Positions 22,403-32,132 of a stretch of 64,000 bases of DNA are shown piece by piece. The notes beneath the pieces were generated by a model. It did not search any database and was not told where the DNA came from. It was given only the letters and a program-made list of their open reading frames with translations. Position 1 is the stretch's first letter. Each line of letters starts with the position of its first letter. The position numbers and the translations under genes were made by a program. The stretch comes from Lunularia cruciata (Eukaryota > Streptophyta > Marchantiopsida > Lunulariales > Lunulariaceae), in contig OX419760.1 of assembly GCA_948567375.1 (NCBI GenBank), positions 51,646,001-51,710,000 of the forward strand, in the 5' to 3' direction.

Positions 22403-24830
22403 TCCTATTTTACCTTTTTCATCTCTCCCTTATAAGAAGCCAAGACAATAGAGAGGAATCTAATAAGAAAGACTTTACGGTCATCTTGAATATTTTTAGA
22501 GATCAATATGTTAGTCAATCTCGCATTCAGGGTTGATCACTTTTCATATTGATTTACTTTTTCCGTTTCACATTCATTCTCTATTTTAGGTACCTTCAAT
22601 TTTATTTGACTATTTATAATTGGCAATGAAACTCATTCACTTTTAGATAAAGTGAAAGTGGAAGGAGAACCCCGAGTCTAAAAGAATATAACTGTAATAA
22701 GAAGTGAAGCCGAAAGAGAGGAATCTAATAAAGATGACTTTACACTCACCTTGAATATTTTTAGAGATCCAAATGGTAACCATGGAAAGAAAATGAACAA
22801 ATAAATTATAAAATGGAAGGGAGACAAAAGCAAAGAATCAGGCGAATGAGATGAACATGTCTTGTGGAAATGCAGAAAGTAGTGACACTGAAGCGGAGCA
22901 AACGGACCTTAAGATGTCGTCCTCTTGCTCATGATCTCACGAGCAAGAGGATATGGTTACCATATAACTGTTCAAACTGTTAATGTTACACCATGATGCA
23001 CTTCACAACGACAAGTAGGCCAAAATACATTATGCTATCTTTATTGAAATATATGAATTTATTGCTTAATTTTCTTTCAATGATTTATTATAGAGTTTCT
23101 TTATAATTAACCCTCATACTTGTGCTCTCTCTCAATGAGATAGCACAAGGTTTATAAGTTTATTATTAAGAACGGAAATCTTTCTTATCTCCTCTTAAAG
23201 GTTAAGAAATAACATATACAAGGAAGGAAGGATTGTTAGATTTAAATCTAATTTGTACCACCCTTTTACTTTATAAAAAATTTAAAATTTAAATTTTTTT
23301 TAAGATTTTATATTTTGGTTTTATGGTAAATTACAATTAATATATTATTTATTATTGTATTTATTTATATTACAAATACGCCTTTTTCCCTTTATATAAT
23401 AAATAGAACATCTTTAACAAGTGCTATATTTTTAAATTAACATATTCTATCAAAAGCATCATGGTGGTGCAATTTTAAGCAATCTATTTAATGTTAACTA
23501 CACAGAATTTACTTACTACCAATATTTATTATTACTTATAAGCTACAGCTTATATATAGAAATTAGTGATTATCTTCTGGAAATATACTCAACTCTGGAA
23601 GATGAAGATGAAGCATGCTTTGAAGTATATTTTGTGAGTACTACATATTGACCATGAGTGGAGATAAGGATATGTAAAGCCATCCTTATATTCTTTGGCA
23701 ATCTTTGTTGTTGATAGTCATGATAAAAGATAAAAATATTAGGAAATATTTATTGTGAATATAAAGGGAAGTTATGTAAAACAACTAGACCAAGGCTACT
23801 TCTAGAGATGGAACATAATTACCTGAATATTCCTTATGCAATATTCTTACCTTAATAACATGATCTCTATAACATGCTAATGAGATACAAAGATGTGTAA
23901 TCTATTGCCGTAGCAAATCTAAGATGATGTGGAGTTTCCAAGGATAAGAGATGAAATCAAAGATATATTTTCCCATAAATTACTTAAATTGAATGAATTC
24001 TCAACATAAATATGTTTATTTTATCATACACAGAATACTTTTTGATAATATATATAAACGATTTGAATGATTCTAAATGGATGAATGGCTTAAGAATTAT
24101 ACAAGACATTATGCCTAACCACTTAGTAAGAATGTTAGTTAAGTATAGAACTTCACAAATACTATCTCTAATTTCTATAATTAATTTAATTTAATTTATA
24201 AATATTAGTTAAAGAATTAAAAATATTAAAAATATTTTTTATATTAAAATCTTAATATATGGTTTTGGCATTCAAACATTAGTATTTAGAAACCTCTATA
24301 TAGAGAAAGAGCACATCTTTAAGAATGAAAATAAATCTCTAATTATCTTAAAATTATTCTAGACTTGAAATATTTTTTCAGTTTAGGGTAATTAATTCTA
24401 TATGTTATAACCTGGAGAGAATATTAGTTTTACAAATCTCACAAGAATCTTAAGTATTTTATGCAATTTAATTACGTCAATAATACTATCTAAGATAAGA
24501 ATATATTTCTATTCATATAGTTATTTATCCTTATTTAGTGAGACTTTTAGCTAAAAAAACCTATAAATAGGTTTATGATTAAAGAACTTGAATTTATATA
24601 TTTAATCATGTAGTGAAATAGTTAATACCTTGCTTATTAGGTGAAAATCCAATTATTTCTTCAAATTAGATCAATGGCTACTTCAAATTAAATTTTGTCA
24701 AATTAGCAAGCTTACCTTCAATTAACAAAGCAGACTAAGGGCTAAGTGAAAATATTAATATCAAAATTATTACTATAAGTCTTGTATATATACTTATGAT
24801 AAAATTTTATAATATGGTTTAGCTATGCTA

Positions 24831-24922
24831 CTAACTAAACTAAATTAGTTTTATTTTTATGAATATCCTTTTATCACTAACTAAAGTAAATTAGTTTTAT
24901 TTTTATGAATATCCTTTTATCT
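24831..24922. repeat. 46-base tandem duplication
   Basis: Two adjacent units beginning CTAACTAAA(C/G)TAAATTAG, at 24831-24876 and 24877-24922, are nearly identical. Confidence 0.85.
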
Positions 24923-25296
24923 TCCGGAGATCTCTTGATGCTTATTAATAGCAATTATGTGTACTATAATCTTAGACTATTATATATATTCTTAGTTAGA
25001 GAACTCACTATAAATTGAAAAAATTATAATTTTATTGTCTTAAAGTAAAGAATAAATGATCATTATGAGGAAATGATAATTTATTAAAATTTTAAATTAA
25101 TATATCTCACTTACAATCTTCCCCATTAACTTGTAACTAAAGACTTATAACCTCTATAATGGCTTTTGAATCTACCAATATAGTTACTATTTGAAAACTT
25201 ATAATAACTTATAATTTCTGGCATTTTATAATTTATGATCATATGTATGAAATTTACAAGTTAATGGGGAAGGAAAAAAATTATATATTATATATA

Positions 25297-25301
<5 letters not shown>

Positions 25302-25363
<62 letters not shown>
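25302..25363. repeat. (TA)31 microsatellite
   Basis: An uninterrupted TA dinucleotide run of about 62 bases inside the AT-rich island. Confidence 0.97.
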
Positions 25364-25364
<1 letters not shown>

Positions 25365-26393
25365 CATGCTTATTTGGATGCATGCAAGTTTCAGTGAGAA
25401 AAATCAATTTTCCTTCATGCAACCTACCTTATCTCAATCAAGCTAGGACATGCAATTTACTTTCCACCTATAAAATGAATATAAAATGCAATAGTTATAC
25501 TATAGAGTACAAATATGATTGTAACCGCTTGATTATGAGAGTCTTTACATGGTTCAAAGTTTATACTAATTTATAACCTTATCATTTTATAAGATTATTT
25601 ATTCACCTAAGGTAAAGTTAGTGGGGAAGGCTACATTTGATAATAAAAGATTTTGGGTTAAATTTTCATAATTCAATGTGATTCTTGTCATCTATTTCTA
25701 TTGACGTACATACAGATACATGTAAAATATGCTATATAATCTGAATTATATGTTTAGTGGTTCTATGATAATGATAATTTAACTTGATTTTTTGAAGAAA
25801 TAGAATATTGACTTACTGAATGAACTTTAATATACTGAATGATTTTGTGATTGAAATATATATCAAAGCTCATTAGTTTTGGTAGAATTTAGATTGAAAA
25901 TCACTAAATGAAAATAAATTCATGCTAAGAGATATCATGACAATTAATTACAAAAAATATGAAATTACCAAAGTAACACTGAATATCTATTAACTATTGA
26001 AGGAAATTAGTTATATTAAAGATCTTAACTTGAGAAATCTATCTTTAAATTGATGAGAAAGGCAATTAACTAGAATATTGCACATTGTGATTTAAAGACC
26101 TAGAATAGACTAATTATCCTTTGAAATCATCATTTGAATTTAAATTATATATGTAATTAAATTAATTAAATTAATTATATATAAATTAATTAAAATATAA
26201 ATTTAATATAAGTAAACGTATCTATTATTTATTGAGTCTATTAGATATTCTTTCTCTGGTAAGATTCTTGATTGAGTTATCTCGTAGTTACTTATTTTAG
26301 TATATTTAAAGAGAGTAATTTGATTCTAGTGCTTAAATATAGTATATATTGAATAAAAAGATTTAGACTAACTTTAAAGCACGTGTTCTGGGA

Positions 26394-26831
26394 GTGTTAG
26401 TAGGATCCAAGGATTTTGTCACACGCTTCTTAGACACTGCCATTGCAGAGGATGTTCTCTATGTGGATGATCTTTCGTTACTAGGAGATCCGCAGGTGGC
26501 ATTTGGTATACTCTCCTCGAGTATTGCTTGTCAACCGACGTACCTCATACGCCCAGTTCCTCACTCCTCGTCGTTCCTATCATGTCTCAGAGCCTTTGAT
26601 AGGAGGATTATGGGAGTCTTTGGTGATATTATTGGACCACAGAATTTTGAGTTTGTGACAAGGGATTTGGCATGTAGACAAACTGCTTTGCCGATCTTGT
26701 ATGGAGGGGCTGGCTTGCTATTTATGGAGGAGACAACACCTATAGCATTTTTGGATAGTTGTGCTCTCTTGGCACCCCTACTTTACTCTCGTTTGTGGTT
26801 GTTGATAGGCTGGTTTTGGAGACTTATGTGA
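26394..26831 (+). pseudogene. RT thumb/linker region, copy 2
   Basis: A 145-residue open stretch begins VGSKDFVTRFLDTAIAEDVL, then FGILSSSIACQPTYLIR and RRIMGVFGDIIGP. It corresponds to the segment after the ADD box in copy 1. The catalytic box itself lies upstream of the truncation point, so this copy never encoded a full polymerase. The frame shifts after 26831. Confidence 0.65.
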
Positions 26832-27143
26832 TAGAGGTGGAAGAGGGATCCTATTCTCTCCAAATGTTATTGAGACAGACAAGAGATAGTCTTTCCACAC
26901 GAGCACAAGAGTACTTTCCATCTTTTGCTTCACTATTGTCAGATTGGACTAGACATTTACAGTCTTCCTTGATAGAACTATAGTGTGAGCATACGCTACC
27001 ATTCTCTCTTAGTTTACTTGTCTATTCCTCAGGCTACTAGAGCTCGTCTTTGCTCTTGCTCCGGCAAGGATGCAAGCTCTTGGATCCTAGCTCGACCGTG
27101 CATTAGGGCATTTTGACTCGCACCAACTACTTTCTCTACAACG

Positions 27144-27593
27144 ATGAGGTTTTGCCTAGGTTTGGTCCACTCATCTGCATCTTCATTACTCACTTGTGAG
27201 TGTGGTTCTACACTAGATACAACAACGGTCCATATGACACGATGTCCTTTAGGAGGACAAAGGATAGCTACCCATGATGTTATTAGGGACATAATGTTTG
27301 TTGTGGCACGAGAGAGTGGATACTTGGCTTGGAAGGAGCATTCATATGCATTACATATGACACATGTCAGGGCAGATTTATACTTGGTCCAAGATGATCA
27401 GGTGGCAATAGTGGATGTTGTGGTTACGGACCTTATGCGAGATATAGTTTCAGAGGGACTGATTACCCATCCCCTTGGATGGGCGGCGAGTGTAGTAGCA
27501 GGTCGTAAGGTCTCTAAGTATAGGGGCACGCAGCGAGGTCACCTCTTTGTTCCTCTAACCTTGGAGTTATATGGAGCGATGGGCATGACGTGA
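27144..27593 (+). pseudogene. CCHC and restriction-like endonuclease-like domain, copy 2
   Basis: A 149-residue open frame. A CCHC knuckle (C-E-C-G...H-M-T-R-C) spans 27195-27245. Then come R-x-A-T-H-D and a basic/aromatic stretch, and R-A-D followed after exactly 12 residues by Asp (27369-27416). In R2, NeSL and HERO elements a CCHC followed by K/R-P-D-X12-14-D/E marks the restriction-like endonuclease. Here Ala replaces Pro. The frame is interrupted at about 27594 before the homologous SHIDSIGA C-terminus near 27838. Confidence 0.6.
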
Positions 27594-27845
27594 CGTAAGA
27601 CACATTTGTCAAGGAGTGCATGAGAGCTTATCATGTTAGGCGCCAAAGGGTACCACTCTCACTCTCATACTTTGTAATATATTTTAGACAACATGTGTCC
27701 ATTGTTCTACAGAGGGTAGTGGTTGGTGCAATCCATAGGAGAGTAATCACACTAGGTGATGCTTCTTCGGATGCTCTGTAGTTTGTAGGCCATACAACTT
27801 GCATAGCTTAGATATCTTAGGTATTGTGATGCAGATTTCTCATAT

Positions 27846-27953
27846 AGACTCTATTGGGGCCTAGCCCCATTTTACCTTTTTCATCTCGCCCTTGTCCGGC
27901 TTGATGGGGTCTTCCCCATCCTTCGTGTTCTCTCTACGCATGGGCCTTTTTCC
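27846..27953 (+). repeat. 3' tail of the non-LTR element with stop-codon hairpin
   Basis: The stop codon TAG sits in the loop of a perfect hairpin TGGGGC-CTA-GCCCCA (about 27854-27868). It is followed by CATTTTACC, TCTCGCCCTTG, GATGGGGTCTTCCCCATCC and a final CTCTACGCATGGGCCTTTTTCC. The same tail is found alone in the mini-elements at 14776, 28433 and 32035. Confidence 0.8.
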
Positions 27954-28432
27954 ACTTTAAAGCAATCAGTTTTACTTATCTAGATATTATGTTTTTTGAG
28001 AGTGTCTAAAGTATGCATTGATTCTAAATCATGAAAGTTGTATTTTTCTGAAGTGATTAATTGTACCAATGCTTGCAAACTACTTATTTTTCCATAATTA
28101 GAGCTAAAAATAACGGAAAACATTTCATAACGACAATTGTCTTTAACATCCATAACGACAATTGTTTTAACGCTCCCATGGATAAAGGGGCTAGGAGGAA
28201 GATATGTTTTGAGCTAAAAATGATCACGAGGTTTTTGACTGAACACCGGATAGATCGTCTCCTCAATAAGTCAGGTTATGAGTTAAACAGAATCTGGGTT
28301 TAGGCACAGGATATTCCAAGTGACATGTCCCTCACGGATGTTTGAGCCCCGCGCTAATCAAAGAAATCACAAAGAAAGTGCTAAATCGACCTCCATCGAA
28401 ATGCGGGAAGGTGCACTCAAATTGAGAACAAA

Positions 28433-28529
28433 ATGGATAGGCGACCACCTAGAACAAATGAAGGATAGGAACAACCCCATCAAGGGAGAGACAAAAGAGG
28501 TAAAATGGGGCTAAGCCCCAATGGTATCG
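28433..28529 (-). mobile_element. Mini-element copy 2 (97 bases)
   Basis: The minus strand runs from CGATACCATTGGGGCTTAGCCCC to GGTCGCCTATCCAT, a complete hairpin plus tail. It is flanked by a perfect 13-base duplication AATTGAGAACAAA (28420-28432 and 28530-28542). The length and duplication define a discrete transposition unit only 97 bases long. Confidence 0.85.
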
Positions 28530-28701
28530 AATTGAGAACAAAGGGTTCATTCACTCTGAATCGTTCGTGTGGGTGTTCAGTCAGGTTTCCGAAGAAACCT
28601 CGTTGGGCTTGGTACTCTGTAACGCCCTGTTAATTACCCGATTGATAACCCGAATCCATACTCATGCCGAGATCAAACTTGAAGATTGCAAACTCTCGGA
28701 A

Positions 28702-28849
28702 TCAATAGAAAATATTGTCAGCCAGCTGCGCGAGTTCCTTTACATTTAGATCTAAATGAGGAAATCCAAATTTTAGCTTCGGAAGGGTGGCAGCAGCAGT
28801 GGTTGAAATTCGGGAGCACGATACCAGGCGCCTTAGAGCCGATTCCATG
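28702..28849 (-). CDS. Possible first exon of an organelle-targeted protein (uncertain)
   Basis: The minus strand from ATG at 28849 reads MESALRRLVSCSRISTTAAA, then LPKLKFGFPHLDLNVKELAQLADNIFY and stops. The start is Arg/Ser/Thr/Ala-rich like a transit peptide, and the L-D-x-x-V-K-E-L-A-x-L-A segment recalls the N-terminus of GatC-type amidotransferase subunits. No following exon or good splice donor was located. It is divergent from the PreP remnant on the plus strand. Treat it as a candidate only. Confidence 0.2.
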
Positions 28850-28959
28850 TCTTCGTGTTGCAATCGTTGAGGTGATGAAATTTCGAATTGACTGAATATC
28901 AACCTGTGGCATGGGGGTCAGTGAGAGTATAGATGGGGGATCTTCGTCTCCAACGCGAG

Positions 28960-30440
28960 GCATATCGAATTTTCAAAATGCGAGGACGACAACCAAACCC
29001 TTGGATGACAGATTGAGCCGCTTGTTGTTTACGATGAGATAAACTCTTGTGTCATTCTACGGTATGCGCGTTTAGCTCGTCAACGTGAAGCGCGCACGAC
29101 AGTGAACGGATTGCATTTCCCTTCGTTGTAGAGAGTATGGAGTCCATGGCAGAGGCCATAAAGAAAACGGAGAATGGGAAGAAACGTAGCATGCTTTACA
29201 TTATTGTCATTCAAAGTGGCTGTAGACACCGAAGCAGTTCAGGTGATCTCGTCGACAGACAACCAAGCCAACTCTAGACAGATGATTACCATGAACCAAG
29301 GGTCATCTACAGAAGGGGTGCCGACATCGGGAATATTGACAGTAGAGGGAACAACAGCACACCCGCAATTGCAGGACATGAAGGCGCCGAAAGACCTTGG
29401 ATCCCCGCGGTCAATTCGGACGAAGAAACAAGACTGTCAGCTGCGTTTCTCGGTTTCCCCGTCCCGCTCCTACAGCTGCTGCTTCAGCACGGTCACATTG
29501 GCAGCGGTATTAATGAATTTGATTCATACCCAAAGTCTAGTGCACCAATCCACCCTGTACTATCCGGGAAGGCTGAGAACAGGTTCTTTTTGTCCCAACG
29601 CTCATCGTCAGACTCTGGCGTATGACCTTCGATGCTATCCCCAAAATATTCAGTCTAATTGAGATACCCCATTTCTGCTGTATCGCCGTGAACATGGATA
29701 AATTACATATATCTGGCCGGCCCGCTGAATATTGGACATCTGCTGCCGTGTGGTTCTCCAGAAACGGGGCAAGGCTGGCAAGGCTAGCAATCGGCTGCTG
29801 TTGCTCGTCCCCTGCTTTTCTTCACACGGGTGCTTCGTGATAGACCAATACTAGGCCTTGAGCAGGTTTAAACAGGGTTCGGGGAGCCTAGGGAGTTCGG
29901 GATGGCAGAGTTTGGGAAACATCATAATCCGCAAGTCATATAATCAGTCGAAGTCCATCCAACTCGCAGATATGGATGCTCCACTAGTGGAGACATGTAC
30001 AGGCATCTCAGCCTCCTACAAGGTCATACTTACAACATCAAGCATGAGGGCGGGTACGTTTCCTTGCTCTATGAGATTTCGAACTGAAGTCCCTGAAACT
30101 GAGTTTTGTGGAGGATATCTCAGTTATGCCACTGAATATCGTTCGAAATGACGCATTCAGAACTATTCCTTGTTCGGAATCTTGGAATCAATTTCGGAAT
30201 CTTTAGAATCAACTTTCACATTCTTCTCCTTAATCTTTCTAGTTAGAGTTGGAAGAGATGGCAGTACCTCCAGCTAGTTTAATGGTTCTAAGTTGGTTGG
30301 ATTTCTCCAGTTCCACGGTTTTCTGAAGACGCAAGATGCATGGTGGAGCTTACCCTCTTGAAGTTGCCCTGGTCCAAAGTCATTGTCTGACACGATGTCC
30401 CTCCTGCTGCTCGAGTAACTTCTGCCTTCATCTGTTTTGC
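28960..30440. other. No recognisable gene upstream of the PreP remnant
   Basis: Sequence of higher GC with a 162-residue plus-strand frame (29174-29662) that shows no domain. The N-terminal PreP exons (transit peptide and the segment before the zinc motif) would be expected here but were not found. Confidence 0.4.
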
Positions 30441-30464
30441 AGCCAAGACTCCACTAGCGTCGCA

Positions 30465-30479
30465 CACGTATTGGAGCAT
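30465..30479 (+). other. Inverted zinc-binding motif HXXEH of the PreP remnant
   Basis: The codons read H-V-L-E-H, followed by SVLSGSRRYPIKNPF, the hallmark of M16 metalloproteases. The two His are zinc ligands and the Glu is the catalytic base. The exon is followed by unrelated sequence instead of the expected LHTFLNAFTYPDRT-type exon. Confidence 0.9.
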
Positions 30480-30759
30480 AGCGTCTTGAGTGGATCTAGG
30501 AGATACCCAATTAAGAATCCATTTGGAGAATCTCCTGCTCACTGTTTTTCAAATTTTCTTTGCTCGTTCTCATTCTGCTGCCAGGATTACTTCGATTACT
30601 CCTTTCATTACACTCTTGTTGCTCCGTCTTTCCAATTTTTAGCATTTTACGATATGTTCTACTGGACATTTCTGGTCCACATTTCCCCATATAATTTTCA
30701 GCCTATTCTTTCCTCAACATTCTTACTCCTTTTGAGTGGCATTTGAGGGAGCAACCGAG

Positions 30760-31460
30760 TTTGCCATGGCACTCATGAGCTTTCGAACAGAAACTCGGTA
30801 CGAGGGGTACTGATATTCGCTCAGCTACTTCGGCACTGCGGTTGGCATTGATGAATGATGAAATCGCACTTGCTTTCGTGAGGGTTTACTATGACCGCCT
30901 TCTGCTTCCTTCAGATGTTTAGCGTTCTAGGACTCGTTAACCTATCCAGTCCTCTTCCGCTTCGCTCTCCTATCCTAATATCCAGTTGCGTTATACGCTT
31001 CGCTCCGTCTCAGAAGAAACACCATCCACTCCGCTCCCGCTTCCGCATCGCTCTACTCTACCGTCCTCAACTAATTCCCTCTCTATATTCGCTCGCTGTT
31101 TGCCTGCTTCATGGTTCATACTTGACTTTCGACCTCCAGGTTCCTGCCCGACTCCAGACTTTAGCTTACTTTGATCGTTCAATTACCCAATGTATTATAT
31201 TACTCAACTTATGTCGCATAGCTGTTACACGTTGCTTACTAGTTCTTTATAGATATATAAAGACTAGTACAGTTCTCGATATGGTGGTATTATGCCTTTG
31301 CTTCAGGTTACATTTGTTTTGTTAAATTCACTTCATCTACTTATCACTCCTTCTCGAAATGAGCATATCTTTGTTACCTTTCATATGAAGTGCATTTTAA
31401 TGAGTTCTGGATCACCCGTTCCTAGAACGGCTTCTGCTCTCATCTCCTAATACCGTATTC
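30760..31460 (+). repeat. Dispersed ~700-base repeat in a PreP intron, copy 1
   Basis: Runs from CACTCATGAGCTTTCGAACAG to GAACGGCTTCTGCTCTCATC. A second copy is at 40090-40534 continued at 43684-43960, and a fragment is at 35140-35250. It lies where exons of the PreP gene are missing and may have accompanied their loss. The 144-residue frame inside it (30891-31325) is not conserved in copy 2 and was not called. Confidence 0.65.
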
Positions 31461-32034
31461 GCGTTGGCAGGAATTCCACCGAAAGTTCTATCATCCGAGC
31501 AATGCCAGAGTCTGGTTCTATGGTGACGATGATCCCCGTGAACGCCTGCGAATACTTGGTGGTGAGCACACGTTCTCAAGATGATGATTTATCTGGAACT
31601 GTATTTGGATCTTAAATGCAAGCACTGGTAGCTTCTTAAGGTGTTCTGTTTCTGTAGAGGAGTTTAAAATTGACCTTTCCCGGATGTCATAAGGGTGAGC
31701 AGACGTTCACAAGATGATCTTATTATCTGGAACTCTATTTGGACTCTGCAAGGACTGGTAGCTTCTTAAGTTCTTTTCTGCTTCTGTTTGAGGAGTTTGA
31801 AATTGGCCTTTCCCGGATGTCATAAGTCCAAGTGGCCTAGTGAACCTAATTTGTGCATTTATTTTTCAATTTACAGCATATTTAGACGGCTTCGGTAGAT
31901 TTTCCTCCGCTCAGGAATCAGAAGTGGGAATACAGAAGCTGTTTACAGTAGCAAGACGTGTAGTGCAAACTTATGCGGCAGAAGAGAAGATTATTCTCAG
32001 GAAAAAATGCATGATAATCATCAACTGGCTTCTT

Positions 32035-32132
32035 CGATACTATTGCCCCATTTTACCTCTTTTGTCTCTCCCTTGTACAGCTTGACGGGGTCTTCCCATC
32101 CTTCGTGTTTGCTACGCTGTTGCCTTTTCTCT
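32035..32132 (+). mobile_element. Mini-element copy 3 (98 bases), inside a PreP exon
   Basis: Begins CGATACTATTG, lacks part of the hairpin (one GGGGC-TTA arm deleted), then follows the tail through CTTGTACAGCTTGACGGGG to TTGCCTTTTCTCT. It interrupts the codons for N-W-L-L / T-E-E-A of PreP. The hexamer CTTCTT (the two Leu codons) occurs on both sides (32029-32034 and 32133-32138), a likely short target duplication. Removing it restores homology but not the frame further on. Confidence 0.85.

Larger units (their letters stand above)
18778..22432 (+). mobile_element. Non-LTR retrotransposon, longest copy (R2/NeSL-like, decayed)
   Basis: A 3.65-kb insertion inside a tandem repeat unit. The plus strand holds, in order, a C2H2 finger near 19298, a reverse transcriptase (about 20080-20950), and a C-terminal region with CCHC and R-A-D-X12-D near 21770-21970. 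The 3' end has a degenerate form of the hairpin and tail seen in copy 2, cut short at CTCCCTTATAAG. There are no LTRs and no poly(A). Many stops break the single long frame. No clear target duplication was found, perhaps because the tail is truncated. Confidence 0.75.
18330..22850. repeat. Tandem ~300-base repeats, the middle one split by the non-LTR element
   Basis: Unit 1 is about 18330-18620, unit 2 is about 18640-18777 continued at 22432-22510, and unit 3 is about 22535-22850. All share TTGGCAATGAAACTCATTCA or a near version, TTAGAGTC/AAAGTG, and GAGGAATCTAATAA followed by TCATCTTGAATA. The first half of unit 2 stops at the left end of the non-LTR element and the second half resumes at its right end, which shows the insertion. 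Confidence 0.7.
22860..26370. other. AT-rich gene-free island
   Basis: About 3.4 kb of extremely A/T-rich sequence with no convincing reading frame, flanked by the tandem repeats and by non-LTR copy 2. Base composition changes sharply at both edges. It contains a TA microsatellite (25302-25363) and a 46-base tandem duplication (24831-24922). I recognised no plastid or mitochondrial gene in it. Confidence 0.7.
26382..27953 (+). mobile_element. Non-LTR retrotransposon, 5'-truncated copy 2
   Basis: Aligns to the last third of copy 1, from ACGTGTTCTGGGAGTG (equivalent to about 20937). It is flanked by a perfect 11-base duplication ACTTTAAAGCA (26371-26381 and 27954-27964). The 5' truncation with a target duplication is the mark of target-primed reverse transcription. 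The 3' end after the stop codon is a ~95-base tail ending GGGCCTTTTTCC with no poly(A). It is less decayed than copy 1, with long open frames at 26394-26831 and 27144-27593. Confidence 0.88.

Noticed and set aside
25243-25446. 67-residue frame through the TA repeat
   Set aside because: It is produced by the microsatellite (alternating Ile/Tyr) and has no coding character.
22860-26370. Organelle DNA insertion
   Set aside because: Composition would fit, but no plastid or mitochondrial gene, rRNA or tRNA was recognised. Kept only as a possibility to test.
29174-29662. 162-residue plus-strand frame upstream of the PreP remnant
   Set aside because: Long, but no domain, no splice context and no similarity to the expected PreP N-terminus. 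Left unassigned.
30336-30746. 136-residue plus-strand frame
   Set aside because: Only its middle (about 30443-30530) is a PreP exon. The rest is read-through of intron and unrelated sequence.
30891-31325. 144-residue plus-strand frame
   Set aside because: It lies wholly in the dispersed repeat, and the frame is not kept in the copy at 40 kb.
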